Made by a program: the position numbers and the translations under genes
Shown here: positions 1-10,342 of the stretch, in pieces
Layout: every line of letters begins with the position of its first letter
Numbering within the stretch: the stretch's first letter is position 1
The notes under the pieces: generated by a model
Told to the model about the DNA's origin: nothing
The model's input: the letters and a program-made list of their open reading frames with translations, nothing else
The model's database searches: none
From: Exophiala sp. HKRS030
Taxonomy: Eukaryota; Ascomycota; Eurotiomycetes; Chaetothyriales; Herpotrichiellaceae
DNA length: 15,142 nt
Assembly (NCBI GenBank): GCA_023897205.1
Contig: JAHWDD010000024.1
Location: 3,950-19,091 of the forward strand
Reading direction: 5' to 3'

Positions 1-514
1 GTCTCATCCAGTGACTGTTCGCGGTCGCAGTCCGAGTTACTTTCACGCTAGCCGCTGTCTTGTCACGCCGCAAAATCAGATATCTAATCTTCTCAAGCAT
101 GAATTGGTTGCGGGCTCAGAAGACGTTCATCACGACTCTTCCTCCTCTTGTCCAAGTGACAGGAGCCGATCTCTCTCCTTTCTATCGATTGACCTAGGCA
201 TGGCAGGCCCAGTTCAGAGGGTCCATTATCCGCAAGGGAAAAACGGCGAGAGTCTTGACTCTCCACGGTACGGAACAAGTTCTTGTCCACCGATTGTTTT
301 GCCAAGCTTTCCGGAAGCATCACTCGAAATGGATCAGTGCCACAAAGGGGAAGCCCAATTTGATTGTATTGCTGGTAGGCAGATGTCTCCAGTAAACGAA
401 GCTGGGCTCAATGATGATTATCAGTTGTTCATCGATGAAAACCCTTCAAACATCTTATCAGAAGATATGGGCTGGAAGTCCCCACCACGAGGTGGTGATT
501 GTGGAATACAATAG
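1..514 (+). CDS. 3' end of an unidentified protein-coding gene (partial at left edge)
   Basis: A reading frame is open from base 2 to a TAG at 512-514, about 170 codons, with no ATG near the left edge that would have to be the start; it probably enters from outside the window. The product is rich in Ser and Pro (a Ser-rich run near residues 42-56) and acidic toward its end, with no membrane segment and no catalytic motif that I recognise. Low complexity of this sort is common in disordered tails of fungal regulators and signalling proteins. I do not recognise the family. The antisense frame over 93-323 is shorter and looks like a shadow. It could also be a chance open frame, so confidence is limited. 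Confidence 0.35.
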   Translation, partial: SHPVTVRGRSPSYFHASRCLVTPQNQISNLLKHELVAGSEDVHHDSSSSCPSDRSRSLSFLSIDLGMAGPVQRVHYPQGKNGESLDSPRYGTSSCPPIVLPSFPEASLEMDQCHKGEAQFDCIAGRQMSPVNEAGLNDDYQLFIDENPSNILSEDMGWKSPPRGGDCGIQ

Positions 515-1492
515 ACCACGACTTTACGAGATACAAGTAACAGAACGATGTGTCCAACTCAACTAGAAAAGTACATATTGAATATTTCTATCTAAGCAAT
601 CCCACGTCTCTTAAAAGGGGCAAAGTACGTATACCCAAGCTCATAACGATGTGCAAGATGTCACTTGCTTGACACCGGAATAGGGAGCTGCGCTGCTCTC
701 TTTGTTTCAGCTCATCAATTCATTCAGCTCGCGTGACCGTTTCCACGATCGCTGAACTGCCTCCAATTTGACATCAGTAGAAATGATGTGCCAATAACAA
801 CTCCTATACAGTGCGATAATCTTGAGGAATTAATACTCCAAACCGGAAGCGCGAGACCTCGTGGAACCAGAGGAAGACAGGAGCCAGATTTTGACCATAG
901 AAAACCTAATTACATTGCGGACGTTTAGATGGCCGTGTATGCCTATAACATGGCTTTAAAGTATGTCAGATGAAGCATGGTTCACTCCGTGTCGCACCCT
1001 CGGTGGCGACGCGAACAAATGAATGCGAGTCTGAGACACCACTGTTGTCTCTTAGCTTCCTCCCGCTGCAGCTCAATCACCTCAACTATGTGCATGGATA
1101 GGTTCATCCCCGACTCACTGACACATGAGAGTAGTCATAAGGCCACTCGTTGTGACGCGTGTCTTTCCCTTATATGAGAGTGTTGTCTTCAGCCGCTCTC
1201 GACATCAACCCGATCGCTCTGCCCATCATCTTCTTAGAAGCACACCAGATCGCTTGATGGAGTTGTTGTTTAGCTTCAGGTGGGGATTAGGAGACAAGTT
1301 TGAAATGTGATGATCTAACTTCAAAGTCAGTGAACTCTTCCGATCCTTTTGCAAGTGGACGATGACACCGCTCATCAAACATTTGAGCCGATTGAAGCCT
1401 ATTTGCAGCTGGCAAGTCGTCCAGCCTGATCGCGATGACAACCTCGGGGCAAAGAACGACAAAAGTTTTTCGAAAACTCGGGCACAGACCCG

Positions 1493-1506
1493 CTCTCTCT
1501 CTCTCT
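1493..1506. repeat. (CT)7 microsatellite
   Basis: A run of seven CT dinucleotides is seen directly. It lies in apparently non-coding DNA. Pyrimidine runs of this kind are common in fungal promoters, but no gene start follows it within reach. Confidence 0.6.
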
Positions 1507-1730
1507 GCAACACCAGTATCTTGTCAAGCTCAGTTTCCCCTCTCGCAGACGACGAAACGATTGACTGCGATACGCCCCTCCAACGATGTGTCACGGCAGC
1601 CCTTCGACGCAAAGGTCTACCTTGACCATTGACAAACAGTATACAACCCGAATGAGGCAAAGAAGTCCACTAGGACGAGGCGAAATGACGGATGATGTGA
1701 TCGGCGTTGGAACATATTCAAAGTGCATGT

Positions 1731-1746
1731 TGTAACAATTGTTACA
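1731..1746. repeat. Perfect 16-bp palindrome
   Basis: TGTAACAATTGTTACA equals its own reverse complement over all 16 bases, and the symmetry stops at the flanking bases. It could be a dimeric protein-binding site, but no gene begins nearby, so its role is unknown. Confidence 0.4.
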
Positions 1747-2830
1747 TACAAGTCGAGACCTAGTAATAGGCTCAAGTTGCTCCTTTTACAACGCCATTTA
1801 GACGCTCATTTTTACTCCCTAGGCCTATTTCAGAGGCGCTCGTTTGATGCGGCGATCAACTGAAGGAGGAATTTTCACTCCTTTTTACATAGAAAACAGC
1901 CTCCCAGTCATTGAGGACAGACTCGACGATACAACACATTGAACCCTCGACAGTCACATTGCCTAGTGGTTGCATTCCGTCTAATAAGAGTTAGCTAGTC
2001 TAAGGCTTTGAAATCAAATTGCTAGAATACTGCGGTATATCTTGGAGAGGAGAGCTGCCTAGGAGTTGGCAAAATAAGTCGTTGAGATCTTTTATATCAG
2101 GCTATCTGTATACTTTTCTGCGTAGTATACGGCGAGAAGATAACACAACAATACAGGCGACTACCTAACTCAAGTGTTTTTGATCTTTAACAGCCCGAAA
2201 AGAGGCGACCGATTTCCTATCAGAGTTACGCGATTCTCTACTCACGTCCAGTTTCTTAAATGTGAGCTCCACGATGTAATCTGAAGAAATGGTCCAAGCT
2301 TTTTCTAAATGTAGAGGAGGGGAGCAACACCAGCTTCTACCAGGGTGGTAAACACCCGGAAGTTCCACACAGGCCTCAAGATAACCAGCCTCCTCAAACG
2401 TGAGGCTACAGTATCTAAGGCCCAATAAGTCCGGCAAGAACTGCAAAAGTTCTCCACGCTAACGTAGCCGTACCATCCAATGATCTGCCTGGCCTTTTAT
2501 TCCTGGCTGGTATCTTCCCAGTTATGCAGGGATGGTTTCAGCTTCGTAGACGCGCGACGCTTCCTTGCCCTCTGGAGCCAGAGTCGTGAAGCTGTCTCCT
2601 CCTCTTCGAACCTTTCCGGTCACATCCCACCTTCGAGATTTTCCTACGTCGCATTTTGATTGGCATCCGGTTTTGGAGGGTTTCTTGGTCGTCAAATTCC
2701 AGCCACACAGCCTTGAACGAAGTCATATAATCCTGTGGGTAGACCTTTTTGCTCTACAGTGCAATTGAGCAGTCTGCTGCTGACTATATTGCAGACTTTT
2801 CCTCTTATGTTCTCAGCCGAACTTTCTTCA

Positions 2831-3777
2831 ATGGCAACCATGACACGACCAAGCGAGAACCCATCCCGACTTCATGGGCACCATAAACTTGACTATGAAG
2901 TGATCACACAAGAAGGAGGCACATTTATGGCCAGGTTAGCTGTTCACAAATTGGCTATGGCATCATCTAATCCTGTAGATCAGCAGATAATCCACGTCTG
3001 TTGCGGATTTGGGAATATGTACAGGGATGGAGATGGGTCAATGATAATATGAACCCTTTTACTCAGCATGGAATCAGGCGGGATCACGAAGATGAAATTG
3101 AGTCAAAAGGACAATTATATGAAGAGATCAGGGAAAACCTTCGACGCGATGTAGAGGCTGGTGCGAAACAGGTCAGAGAGTTTCGAAGCCCTAGCAAAGT
3201 GGAAAGTTCTCGAGCTCCCAAAGCGCAATTATGCCGGGCAGGCCGTACATGCGTCCGTGCGAAGTTCGAAATTCCTCTTCAGCCCAAAGTCATTGACGAC
3301 AGCCCTCCGCCACGATACAATCGATACAACAAGCCTGAGCTTAAGATGTCATCCTGAAAGCGGTTCGCAAAGATGTCTTCTTTATTCGTGACATACTTTT
3401 TGGATGGGTCTCCACGTAGCTCTATGGCAATCAAAATACAAATCCGGAGAAAATGCTGTCTATGCCTTGTGATCATATTGATGTTCACGAAAACGAGACA
3501 ACAGACAATGGTATGGCATCGTGACACCGGCTAATGTAAAATCACTTACCTTTTTCGGGTAGCTGCTCCGTACCTCCTGGCAGATGCCGATAATGCGCAG
3601 CTAATTACAAGACTGAGATGGCTGCGTGAGAACATAATGTCGCCATTCAGTACACCCTCATGGCAACTGCAATGGTTTCAAATGCCAACTAGGCAGTTCA
3701 AAGAGTTGGATCTCGGACTCCAAGACTCGGCCCTGGTTAGGTTACCCGATAGCAATGGGAGAGAAGATGACCTGTAG
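2831..3777 (+). pseudogene. Possible intron-containing gene or decayed gene, function unknown
   Basis: Several coding-like blocks follow each other on this strand. Block A starts at ATG 2831 (or 2840) and runs to about 2974. Block B, 3025-3357, is charged and helix-like; it connects to A with matching phase if a 50-bp intron 2975-3024 is removed, though that intron lacks a good branch site. Block C, 3418-3510, and block D, 3563-3777 (TAG end), join cleanly across a convincing 52-bp intron, 3511-3562 (donor GTATGG, acceptor GGGTAG, branch-like GCTAATG), giving about 100 continuous codons rich in Trp, Leu and Arg. The B-to-C join is unresolved: C is preceded in frame by a further coding-like block (3345-3414) ending in TAG, so either an unrecognised intron or a frameshift plus a stop lies there. 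I recognise no family. It is placed as a pseudogene because I cannot build an intact frame; it may instead be an intact gene with introns I have missed. Confidence 0.33.
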
Positions 3778-4118
3778 GTCCTGGCGTCGCTGTCACAGAC
3801 AGAATACTTTGACCCTACTCATTTGCCTACATCCGCATCGAATCAACAGATCGTGCTAGCGTTTTGGATGTAACACAACCTATCTAAGCTGGTGGTTTAG
3901 GCCGCGCACCCAGGAGTATAAAATGGAAGAGGTTGGGAGGGATCAAAAGTGACTCGTGGAGAATACGCCAGCTGGTTTTCTCCTCGCCTTGCCTTCAAGC
4001 TTTCGAAATCTCTTTTCAATTTACTTGGGCCTGCCACGTGCTACCAAAATTGTTCGACAACAATAGCAGCTAGCCTTTTGTGCTGTCTTGTAACGACGTT
4101 CAAGCATACTCGACCAGT
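3778..4118 (+). promoter_or_regulatory. Probable promoter and 5' leader of the gp1-like gene
   Basis: This stretch contains TATAAAAT at 3917-3924, followed by a pyrimidine-rich segment at about 3975-4025 of the kind often found around fungal transcription starts. The first in-frame ATG of the following frame is at 4119, about 200 bases after the TATA-like element. Position and composition are seen in the sequence; promoter activity is inferred. Confidence 0.35.
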
Positions 4119-4427
4119 ATGAATTGCTGTCCCAACGTGATATTGCATGGCACTTTCTACTTTACCTCGTGCCATGCCCGCCATCCACAAGAGAACGAGA
4201 CACCGGACCCCTATCGGACGACTCACAACTCTTTCTTGGCTAAAGACAAAGAAAGGCTATTCAGACTAGAGTCCTCGCCTCCGCCTGAAACTTGTGGTAT
4301 GAAAAGAGAGAGGACGTTTGCATATCAATCTAAGGACGGAGCCGGTGATCCAGATAGTAACGACGGATTTCACGGCTTGGGATACACCTCACCTCCTCGG
4401 TCGAAGAATTATGTCCATATCTACGAT

Positions 4428-4461
<34 letters not shown>

Positions 4462-5153
4462 ATGAAGCTCGTAGGAACGGCTACGGACATCGAAGGGTTG
4501 ACTTTCGTACGATGTCAGGCCCTCGTCATGAACGCGAGGATACTATCGATGAGCAATTATATCGATACAGCACTTCCCACTCTCCGCAGTCTTCACCAAC
4601 AACGCCCGCCACGGAAGCAGATGCTGTCCGGGCCGGAATTCCCGCAGGGTATTCCGTCAAGCACTGGGATCCCATGGAGCTGCCTGTTATTCTATTGGGA
4701 AGTGTCTTCGACGCCAACTCGCTAGGCAAGTGGATCTATGACTGGACGGTAGTCCATTTCGGCGCCTCTACACCAATGGCTGATATGGCGGGGGAGTTGT
4801 GGCTACTCCTAATCAAACTTGCGGGCAAGATGAAAAAAGCCGAAGAGTGTGTCGGTCACATCCCTACGCTCAACGAACTTGAGGATGTCGAGTCCTTCCT
4901 TGAAAGAAGTTATTTGCTGTGAAACAAGTTCAAAAATCTCATCAGAGTTTGCGAAAGACCTATGCTGAAGCGTACAAATCGTCACGGCACAGGCAAGATG
5001 GGCAAGGACGGAGCAATGGAGTTCGTTAATACACTCTTTGGTAGGGATCGCCATCTGGAGTCAACTGAACGGATAATGAGCCAGATTCGACTTTGGACCA
5101 ATCGTTTCATGAACTGTGAGGAGGCGATCAAGTATCAAAGAAGGCGTAAATAA
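4119..5153 (+). pseudogene. Fungal 'vegetative cell wall protein gp1'-like protein, interrupted by an in-frame TGA
   Basis: One frame runs from ATG 4119 to TAA 5151-5153 with a single internal stop, TGA at 4920-4922. The N-terminal part is low-complexity, Ser/Pro-rich, with 13 consecutive Asp. The conserved part starts around 4638 (IPAGYSVKHWDP), continues through LLGSVFDANSLGKWIYDWTV and DMAGELWLLL, and resumes beyond the TGA with KFKNL and FVNTLFGRDR. I recognise these as the core of a widespread fungal family of unknown function, usually annotated as vegetative cell wall protein gp1; that name is misleading and there is no signal peptide here. Because conservation continues in the same frame after the TGA, the stop looks like a point nonsense change, probably replacing a Trp codon. 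If translated as is, the product ends after about 267 residues from ATG 4119 and lacks the last 76 codons. The N-terminal start is uncertain (another ATG at 4299; an upstream intron is possible). Sequencing error or readthrough would be alternatives. Confidence 0.7.
4425..4463 (+). repeat. GATGACGAC microsatellite encoding 13 Asp
   Basis: Four copies of the 9-bp unit GATGACGAC plus a final GAT lie in frame within the gp1-like gene and encode poly-aspartate. Such in-frame minisatellites change length easily by slippage in steps of three codons. Confidence 0.85.
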
Positions 5154-5606
5154 CCTTCGGCCCGGCGGGAAGCACTTTTACACGGCCACTTTAGTTCCTG
5201 CTTAGCAGGTGTCACATTCATTCGACTCTTTTAGCTTCCGCCTCGAGCTACACCGATATCGAGTAATCTAAAGTCACGGTTTACTGGGGTGCGTACGCTA
5301 ATGTTCACGAGCCCTCTGTGGCCCTCTCGCCATACTCGTGAAATTCCCCGGAAGAGGTTGGATATGCGGAAGGAGACCGTGAAAGATGAAATAGTTGAAT
5401 TTACTTCTGCTCATCTCGCCCCGCTAATCGCCAAAATGTGAGGTTCGTACACTACTTTTTGAGATTCGCTTGAATAAGGCAAGCTATAGCTGAGCAAGAT
5501 GCTTCGCTAGATTCGGCAATCGAGCTTCCGCGCTTACACAACCTCAATCAGCGAATAGCAAGATAACTAGCGCTCCCTCTAAGCCTCTCCACTGTTCTCC
5601 ATATGC
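5154..5606. other. Intergenic stretch between convergent 3' ends
   Basis: It lies between the end of the gp1-like frame (plus strand) and the stop of the transporter (minus strand), so it should hold both 3' untranslated regions. No open frame with recognisable content, strong hairpin or repeat was seen. Confidence 0.5.
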
Positions 5607-7181
5607 TCATGCTGCAATCTTCGGCTCGGTTTCTCCTTCTTCCTTAATAAATTCTGCAAGGCGCTTCTTTGGCAACCGCCGCGCCACAAGAACAGGATCC
5701 CAGATGGAGTGCGACGCCTTGAAGATCTCCTCCATCTCTTCCAACGAACGGCCTGCAGTCTCCGGGAAGAAGAAATATATGCCAGGGACGATGGCTGCAT
5801 TGATGGTGCAGTAGACGATGAAATACCGGTACGAGATATCCGTGAAGGCGACGGGAGTGACTTCCACAACCAAAAAGTTGAACAGCCACGATGCTGCGGT
5901 CGAGATACCACAGACGCCGGCACGGAGGTGAACAGGTGCGATCTCACTGGCGTAGAGGAAGGGGATGCCTAGGAAGCCGCTGGCGTAGACGAAGAAGTAG
6001 AGGTAGAGGAAGAAGACGGCGCCTTTGAGGGCACCCTTGTTGTTGGGGTTGGATACGAGACCTGTCAGGCAGGCCATGCAGATAGACATGCCCATAGCGC
6101 TGAAGAGCATCAATTTGCGACGGCCAAAGCGATCGACGGTGAACGAGCAGGCAACGGCGCCGAGGCCGATAACGGCTTGGGATGCAGCGGCGAGAATTTT
6201 GGCCTTGGTGGCAGTGAAATAGAGGTCGGATTCGTAAATGGAGGAAGCATAGTACGTGATGGAGGTGACACCGGTCATCTGGAGGAAGATCTGGACCAAA
6301 ATGGCCAGCATCACCCGATGAAATGTCCTTTGGCGACCCATGGTGAAGATCGACATCAAAGAAGCACCTTCTGATATTTGCAAAGAGATTTGTATGTCAA
6401 GAATCTCCTTTTCGATCGTGTCTGAGTGCATATCGTCACCATGCAAGATTTGCAGTATCTCTTGTGCCTCGGCCATACGATCCATCTTGCAAAGCCAACG
6501 AGGAGACTCCGGCATCGTGAAGATAAACGCCATGACGATGATGGATAGAATAGTGGGAAATCCCAAAGGAAAGCGCCAAGATACCGATCCAGACGTATAG
6601 GACAAGCCAAAATCGATCCACAAAGCAAGTGACAGACCCAATCCACAAAAGATCCCGAATGCAGAGACGTGGGAGCCTCGGCTGTCGGCTTTGGACAATT
6701 CAGACTGCCACACTGATACAGTAGCAATGATTCCGCCTGTTCCGAGGCCTAGGATGATTCTCGAGACAATGAATTGGGCAAAGGAGAAGGATGTGGACAT
6801 GATAATGGCTCCTATTGCTTGGACAAGGCAGGCGATGAATATTGTCATTCGGCGTCCAAGAACATCGCCGAGGAAGGTGCAAGCGAGAGCACCAAAGGCG
6901 CCAGTCGCAGTATAGAGCGCGATGACGGTCCCTAGCTTCAGTTAGCAGTGAGAAGGCTCCTGTTGCTAAGTCATCGAACCTTGGATGAGCGAGTTGTGAT
7001 GCTTTTGAGCGCCGGTGGTGTTAAGAGTGTCCATCTTAGGGAACTCTTCATTGAAAGCCAGAGTGGTGAGAACTCCACCGGCAGCTGCCTGATTATAGCC
7101 AAAAATCATGACAGCAAAGCAGGACACCCCCCATATTGCGGCATTGAGCTTGCTGCCCGTGAGACCCAAGTAGCGCTTCAT
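5607..7181 (-). CDS. MFS sugar-type transporter (hexose transporter family)
   Basis: Two exons, 7181-6980 and 6931-5607, are separated by a 48-bp intron (donor GTTCGA, branch GCTAAC, acceptor CTAG); the joined frame encodes 508 residues, normal for this family. An N-terminal segment with YLGLTGSKLN precedes the first membrane helix. Family signatures follow in order: LGDVLGRR in the loop after helix 2, RIILGLGTGG, WQSELS with RG following, MPESPRWL before the central loop, QMTGVTSITYYA in helix 7, DRFGRRKLML in the loop between helices 8 and 9, and PETAGRSLEEMEEIF after helix 12. About 12 hydrophobic segments are visible. It should be a plasma-membrane proton-coupled transporter for a sugar, quinate-like acid or related small molecule; the substrate cannot be read from sequence. 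The ATG at 7181 is preferred because it gives the usual short cytosolic N-terminus; upstream there is no better ATG in frame. It is transcribed divergently from the acyl-CoA ligase and may export or import the metabolite handled by that cluster. Confidence 0.93.
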
Positions 7182-7311
7182 GATGGCAAGGCCTGAAGAC
7201 AAAATATGAAGAGACTTGCTCAGAGCGACAAGTCTGTAGGAGACAAACCGCTTGCAGGAGAATGACGGGAACAGGCAGCGCTGTACCCTTTATCAAGGAA
7301 AGAAAAGAGAA

Positions 7312-7322
7312 CAACCTCGGCA
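7312..7322 (-). promoter_or_regulatory. Candidate regulator site, copy 1
   Basis: On the minus strand this reads TGCCGAGGTTG, identical over 11 bases to the site at 12053-12063. It lies 131 bases upstream of the transporter start. A binding function is inferred from recurrence only. Confidence 0.4.
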
Positions 7323-7572
7323 GTCTGATCCCTTCAGAGATCGCTTGGCGCAGCTATCATGCAACTCCATGAGGAGGCTCGCTGCAGCTCATACCAGGTG
7401 CCTAACAGCGGAATGCAACTTTTGAGACCATGGGTAAACGAACGCGAATTGCAAAATAGCTGGCACCGACTGCCGTTGTCCTGTAATGCGATCCCTGCTC
7501 CTTTCCCAATCGAGTTCAGGTGTTGTTTTCTGACGTGTACTTGTTTATGCCGCGGTCGGAAATGGCCGAAGT

Positions 7573-7586
7573 CCTCGGCGCCGAGG
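7573..7586. promoter_or_regulatory. 14-bp palindrome CCTCGGCGCCGAGG, candidate dimer site
   Basis: A perfect palindrome sits midway between the transporter and ligase starts. Inverted CGG/CCG triplets are the classic target form of dimeric Zn2Cys6 regulators (known for the family); here they are CGG-CG-CCG. Its CCGAGG half also occurs in the repeated 9-mer nearby. Confidence 0.45.
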
Positions 7587-7677
7587 CGATAATGCATCAT
7601 ACCTCACTATTGCTATTTTGATCCCTCACCAATCGGAATGGTCAAACCCTGAACAGACAATGGGACCCGAAGCAAAA

Positions 7678-7686
7678 CCGAGGTTG
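7678..7686 (+). promoter_or_regulatory. Candidate regulator site, copy 2 (CCGAGGTTG)
   Basis: Same 9-mer as the sites at 7312 and 12055, here 221 bases upstream of the ligase start codon and oriented toward it. Confidence 0.4.
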
Positions 7687-7906
7687 AACTCTAGACTGAT
7701 GTTCTTCGGTACTGTCCCATGGCGATTGACTCGGTGTGGTAAGTCAGATCTTCGAGCACAGTAGAATCTTTCAGTCCAGAATGATAATGAACACCTTGGC
7801 CCAAGTGAAACTTACTCTCAGTTCTGATTAGCGTGCACAAGAGACAACAGAGTCGAAACTGCGTGACACCACGTCTTGCGCTTCTTCAGCCTTCTCGATT
7901 TTCATC

Positions 7907-9910
7907 ATGTCTCAATGTGTATCCCGCGATCCAGCAACCGGTATATACAAAAACTTTAAGAACTATACCATCCCGGATATAGATCTGTTGACATTGATAT
8001 TCGGTCCGTACCATTTCCTAATATCCCTTCCATCGATTAGGGTGATATTCACTGACGTCCGTCGGTCTCTCAGACTCCAAATACTCTCTGTCAAAAGAAG
8101 ACCAAATTTTACATATCGACGCCTCTAACCCTTTAAACCGCCTCACCAAAGCCGATCTAAGGCGCTACCTCGAACAATTTGCCCATGGGTTACATATGTA
8201 TTATGGCATTGGCGCCTCGGGACCCTACAAAGACATCGTCGTGGTTATGACAACTGGCCAGATCCTGGCCTCAGCAGCTTTCTTTGGCATTATGGCAGCT
8301 GGCGGCGTTTATTCGGCTGCGAATCCAGCATTTACAGCTTCGGAGCTTGCCAGACAGCTTAAACAAGGGAATGCTAAAGCACTTATTGTTAGCGCGGACT
8401 TGAAAGACGTCGGCGTTAAGGCTGCGAAGCTTTGCGGACTAAATTTAAAGAGCGTTCTGCTGCTGCAGTCGAATCCGGAGATGAGTTTGAAATCCCTCGA
8501 TGGAGGGGTGGACTGTAACTCGGCCAAGCGGTTAACTTGGAGGCGCGTTACTGATCCAGTGGAGCTGAAGCGGAGTTTGATCCTGTTGCTATACTCATCA
8601 GGCACCACTGGTCTACCGAAAGGTCTCGCCCATGCTGCTATGATGCTCGGTCTGAGCTAATGTGAAAGAATAGGAGTTAAGCTATCTCACCGAAACCTCG
8701 TCGCACAGATCTGGGGTCCGAGGGTACAGCTGGAAGACTGGACAAAAAAGAACGGGCAGAACGCAGCGCCAATACAAATGCGAACGCTTGCCCATCTTCC
8801 AGTAGCCCACGTCGCCGGCGTTCTGAACTATCAGATTCAGCCATTATGGAGCGGAACTCAGGTATATTGGATGCGCAAATATGAATGGCAACTTTTTCTT
8901 GAGTATAACAAAATATACGGAATCACACAGCTCCTCTCTGTACCCTCAATCTTTTTGCGCATCGCCAAATCGCCGGAAGTCAAGGACCAATTTAAAGCGC
9001 TCGAAGTCGCCGTGAGCGGTGCGGCGCCTATGGACGGGCAGCTGCAGAAGGCGGCGAACGTGAAACTCGGTGCTGGGAAGATTTATATCGGGCAGACCTG
9101 GGGATTGAGCGAGACGACAGGGCCGGTGACTGCAATGCCAAAGTGGGAATACGATGATACGGGAAGCCTAAGCCCGATTTTGCCAAATATAGAGGTTCGG
9201 TAGGTGTGCACATGAATGTTTCACTATCGGTCACCGCTGACGTGTCTTCCATCAGGTGTGTAGGTGAGAACGGAATCGTATTCCTTTCCTTCACTATCGC
9301 CAGAGCAATGATCTGACATGTGCAGGATGTGGAACCGGGTCAACCGGGTGAATTATGGGTGAGGGGCCCGATTGTGACTGAAGGGTACTACAACAACCTG
9401 ACGGCGACGATGGAAAGTTTTGTTGGTGACTGGTTCTGTACCGGTGACGTAGCAATAGATCGGACTGGGAATGGGAAATTCTATATTGTGGACCGAAACA
9501 AGGTACATAAACCCAACTCTTACAACCTCGCCTAGGACAAGACGACAATATTGCCAACCCGATGCTAATGGGGCGTACAGGAACTCTTTAAATACAGAGG
9601 AGAACAGATAGCCCCAGCAGAGCTCGAAGCTATATTGCTTAGCCACCCTAATATTCAGGAAGCGGCTGTCGTTGGGGTTCCGCAGAGGGGGGGAAGCGAA
9701 GTTCCACGAGCCTATATACAGGCAGATCCAAAGCAGATTTGCGAGGAAGAGGTTAAAGCATTCGTTGCTGCTCGAGTAGCATCCTATAAGCAGCTGAGAG
9801 GCGGGGTGGTCTTTATGGACGAGCTACCCAAAAATGCTGTGGGCAAAGTGTTGAGGAGAAAGCTGAGAGACCTCGCGAGAGAGGAAATACAGAGTGTTCC
9901 CAAATTGTGA
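7907..9910 (+). CDS. Acyl-CoA ligase, 4-coumarate-CoA-ligase-like AMP-binding enzyme, PTS1-like C-terminus
   Basis: Six exons, 7907-8003, 8074-8622, 8674-9199, 9256-9277, 9326-9502 and 9581-9910, join in phase to 566 residues, the usual size for the family. Introns are 70, 51, 56, 48 and 78 bp with good fungal splice signals; exon 4 is only 22 bp. The start ATG 7907 leads directly into the typical N-terminal PDIDLLTLIF. Adenylation motifs are all present: P-loop YSSGTTGLPKG (about 206-216), GQTWGLSETT (355-364), GDWFCTGD (432-439, with the AMP-ribose Asp), VDRNKELFKYRG (453-464, hinge) and the catalytic Lys in NAVGKVL (about 546). The reaction is ATP-dependent activation of a carboxylic acid through an acyl-adenylate to a CoA thioester; substrate (aromatic or aliphatic) is not readable. 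The protein ends in PKL, a PTS1-like tripeptide, so peroxisomal location is likely. The convergent neighbour is a crotonase, consistent with sequential steps on a CoA thioester. The family includes AKT1-type ligases of Alternaria toxin loci as well as catabolic aryl-CoA ligases. Confidence 0.93.
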
Positions 9911-10342
9911 GCAAAGCGGTGTCAATGACAGCAGTTATTCCCATTGATGTCTAACGCCGGGTCTGTTCCAGATAAGGTTCGATGTACATATAAGTATTTA
10001 GGGCCAGAGATGTGAGCTGAGAAGGTGTGAACAGAGGACGACGGCACATCTTTGCCCGATGAAGAAAAAGGTGTCGATTTAGACTGGCGTACCTTGTTGG
10101 TGAATTTGGGAAATATTGCATGGTGGTAGTCGCTTTTGTTCCCTAGACTTGGCATCTTATAATAGCTTCTAATCGAGATGTTTTGCCATGCCCTTTGTTA
10201 CTGAAAGGCAAAAGCGCGGTTGTCTACGAGCTTCTTCCAGTGAAACGCGCCTGCACAGTTTCGTTCCGTGTACAATGCAGTTAAAGAACGCTTAATGGAC
10301 ACAGGCCGCACCCCGAGCTGAACATGCTCAGTATTGAGACGT
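9911..10342. other. Intergenic stretch between convergent ligase and crotonase genes
   Basis: These 432 bases lie between two stop codons facing each other and should contain both 3' untranslated regions. The antisense frame at 9922-10155 has no recognisable motif and I take it as chance. No terminator hairpin or repeat stands out. Confidence 0.5.

Larger units (their letters stand above)
515..2830. other. Long stretch with no supportable gene
   Basis: All frames here are short (under about 145 codons) and show no conserved motif. The longest is antisense at 1226-1660; it is rich in Arg, Ser and Leu and looks like chance. Visible sequence features are a (CT)7 run near 1493, a perfect 16-bp palindrome at 1731-1746 and one CAACCTCGG 9-mer at 1439-1447. 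I see no terminal repeats, transposase frame or strongly AT-rich (RIP-like) composition. Small spliced exons cannot be excluded. Confidence 0.5.
7182..7906. promoter_or_regulatory. Shared divergent promoter of transporter and acyl-CoA ligase
   Basis: The 725 bases between the two opposed start codons contain no convincing gene; frames at 7334-7600 on both strands are short and lack motifs. They hold two copies of the 9-mer CCGAGGTTG in opposite orientation (7312-7320 as its complement CAACCTCGG, and 7678-7686), a perfect 14-bp palindrome with the same CCGAGG core (7573-7586), and a CCAAT box at 7630-7634 followed by CGG. The arrangement suggests co-regulation of the two genes. Confidence 0.6.

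Noticed and set aside
1226..1660. Antisense open frame of 144 codons
   Set aside because: Low-complexity Arg/Ser/Leu composition, no motif, no promoter support and overlapping open frames on the other strand.
2165..2446. Antisense open frame of 93 codons
   Set aside because: No ATG at its start and no recognisable domain or splice partner.
3191..3275. tRNA-like box A (TAGCAAAGTGG at 3191) and box B-like GTTCGAAATTCC (about 3264)
   Set aside because: No cloverleaf can be folded from the flanks, box B has an extra base and the spacing is long; it overlaps coding-like block B.
4920..4922. TGA as programmed recoding (selenocysteine or readthrough)
   Set aside because: Fungi of this kind are not known to use selenocysteine, and the codon is followed by AAC rather than the CTA-type readthrough context; a nonsense change is simpler.
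7334..7600. Opposed open frames in the transporter/ligase promoter
   Set aside because: Short, overlapping on both strands, no conserved motif; the position fits a regulatory region.
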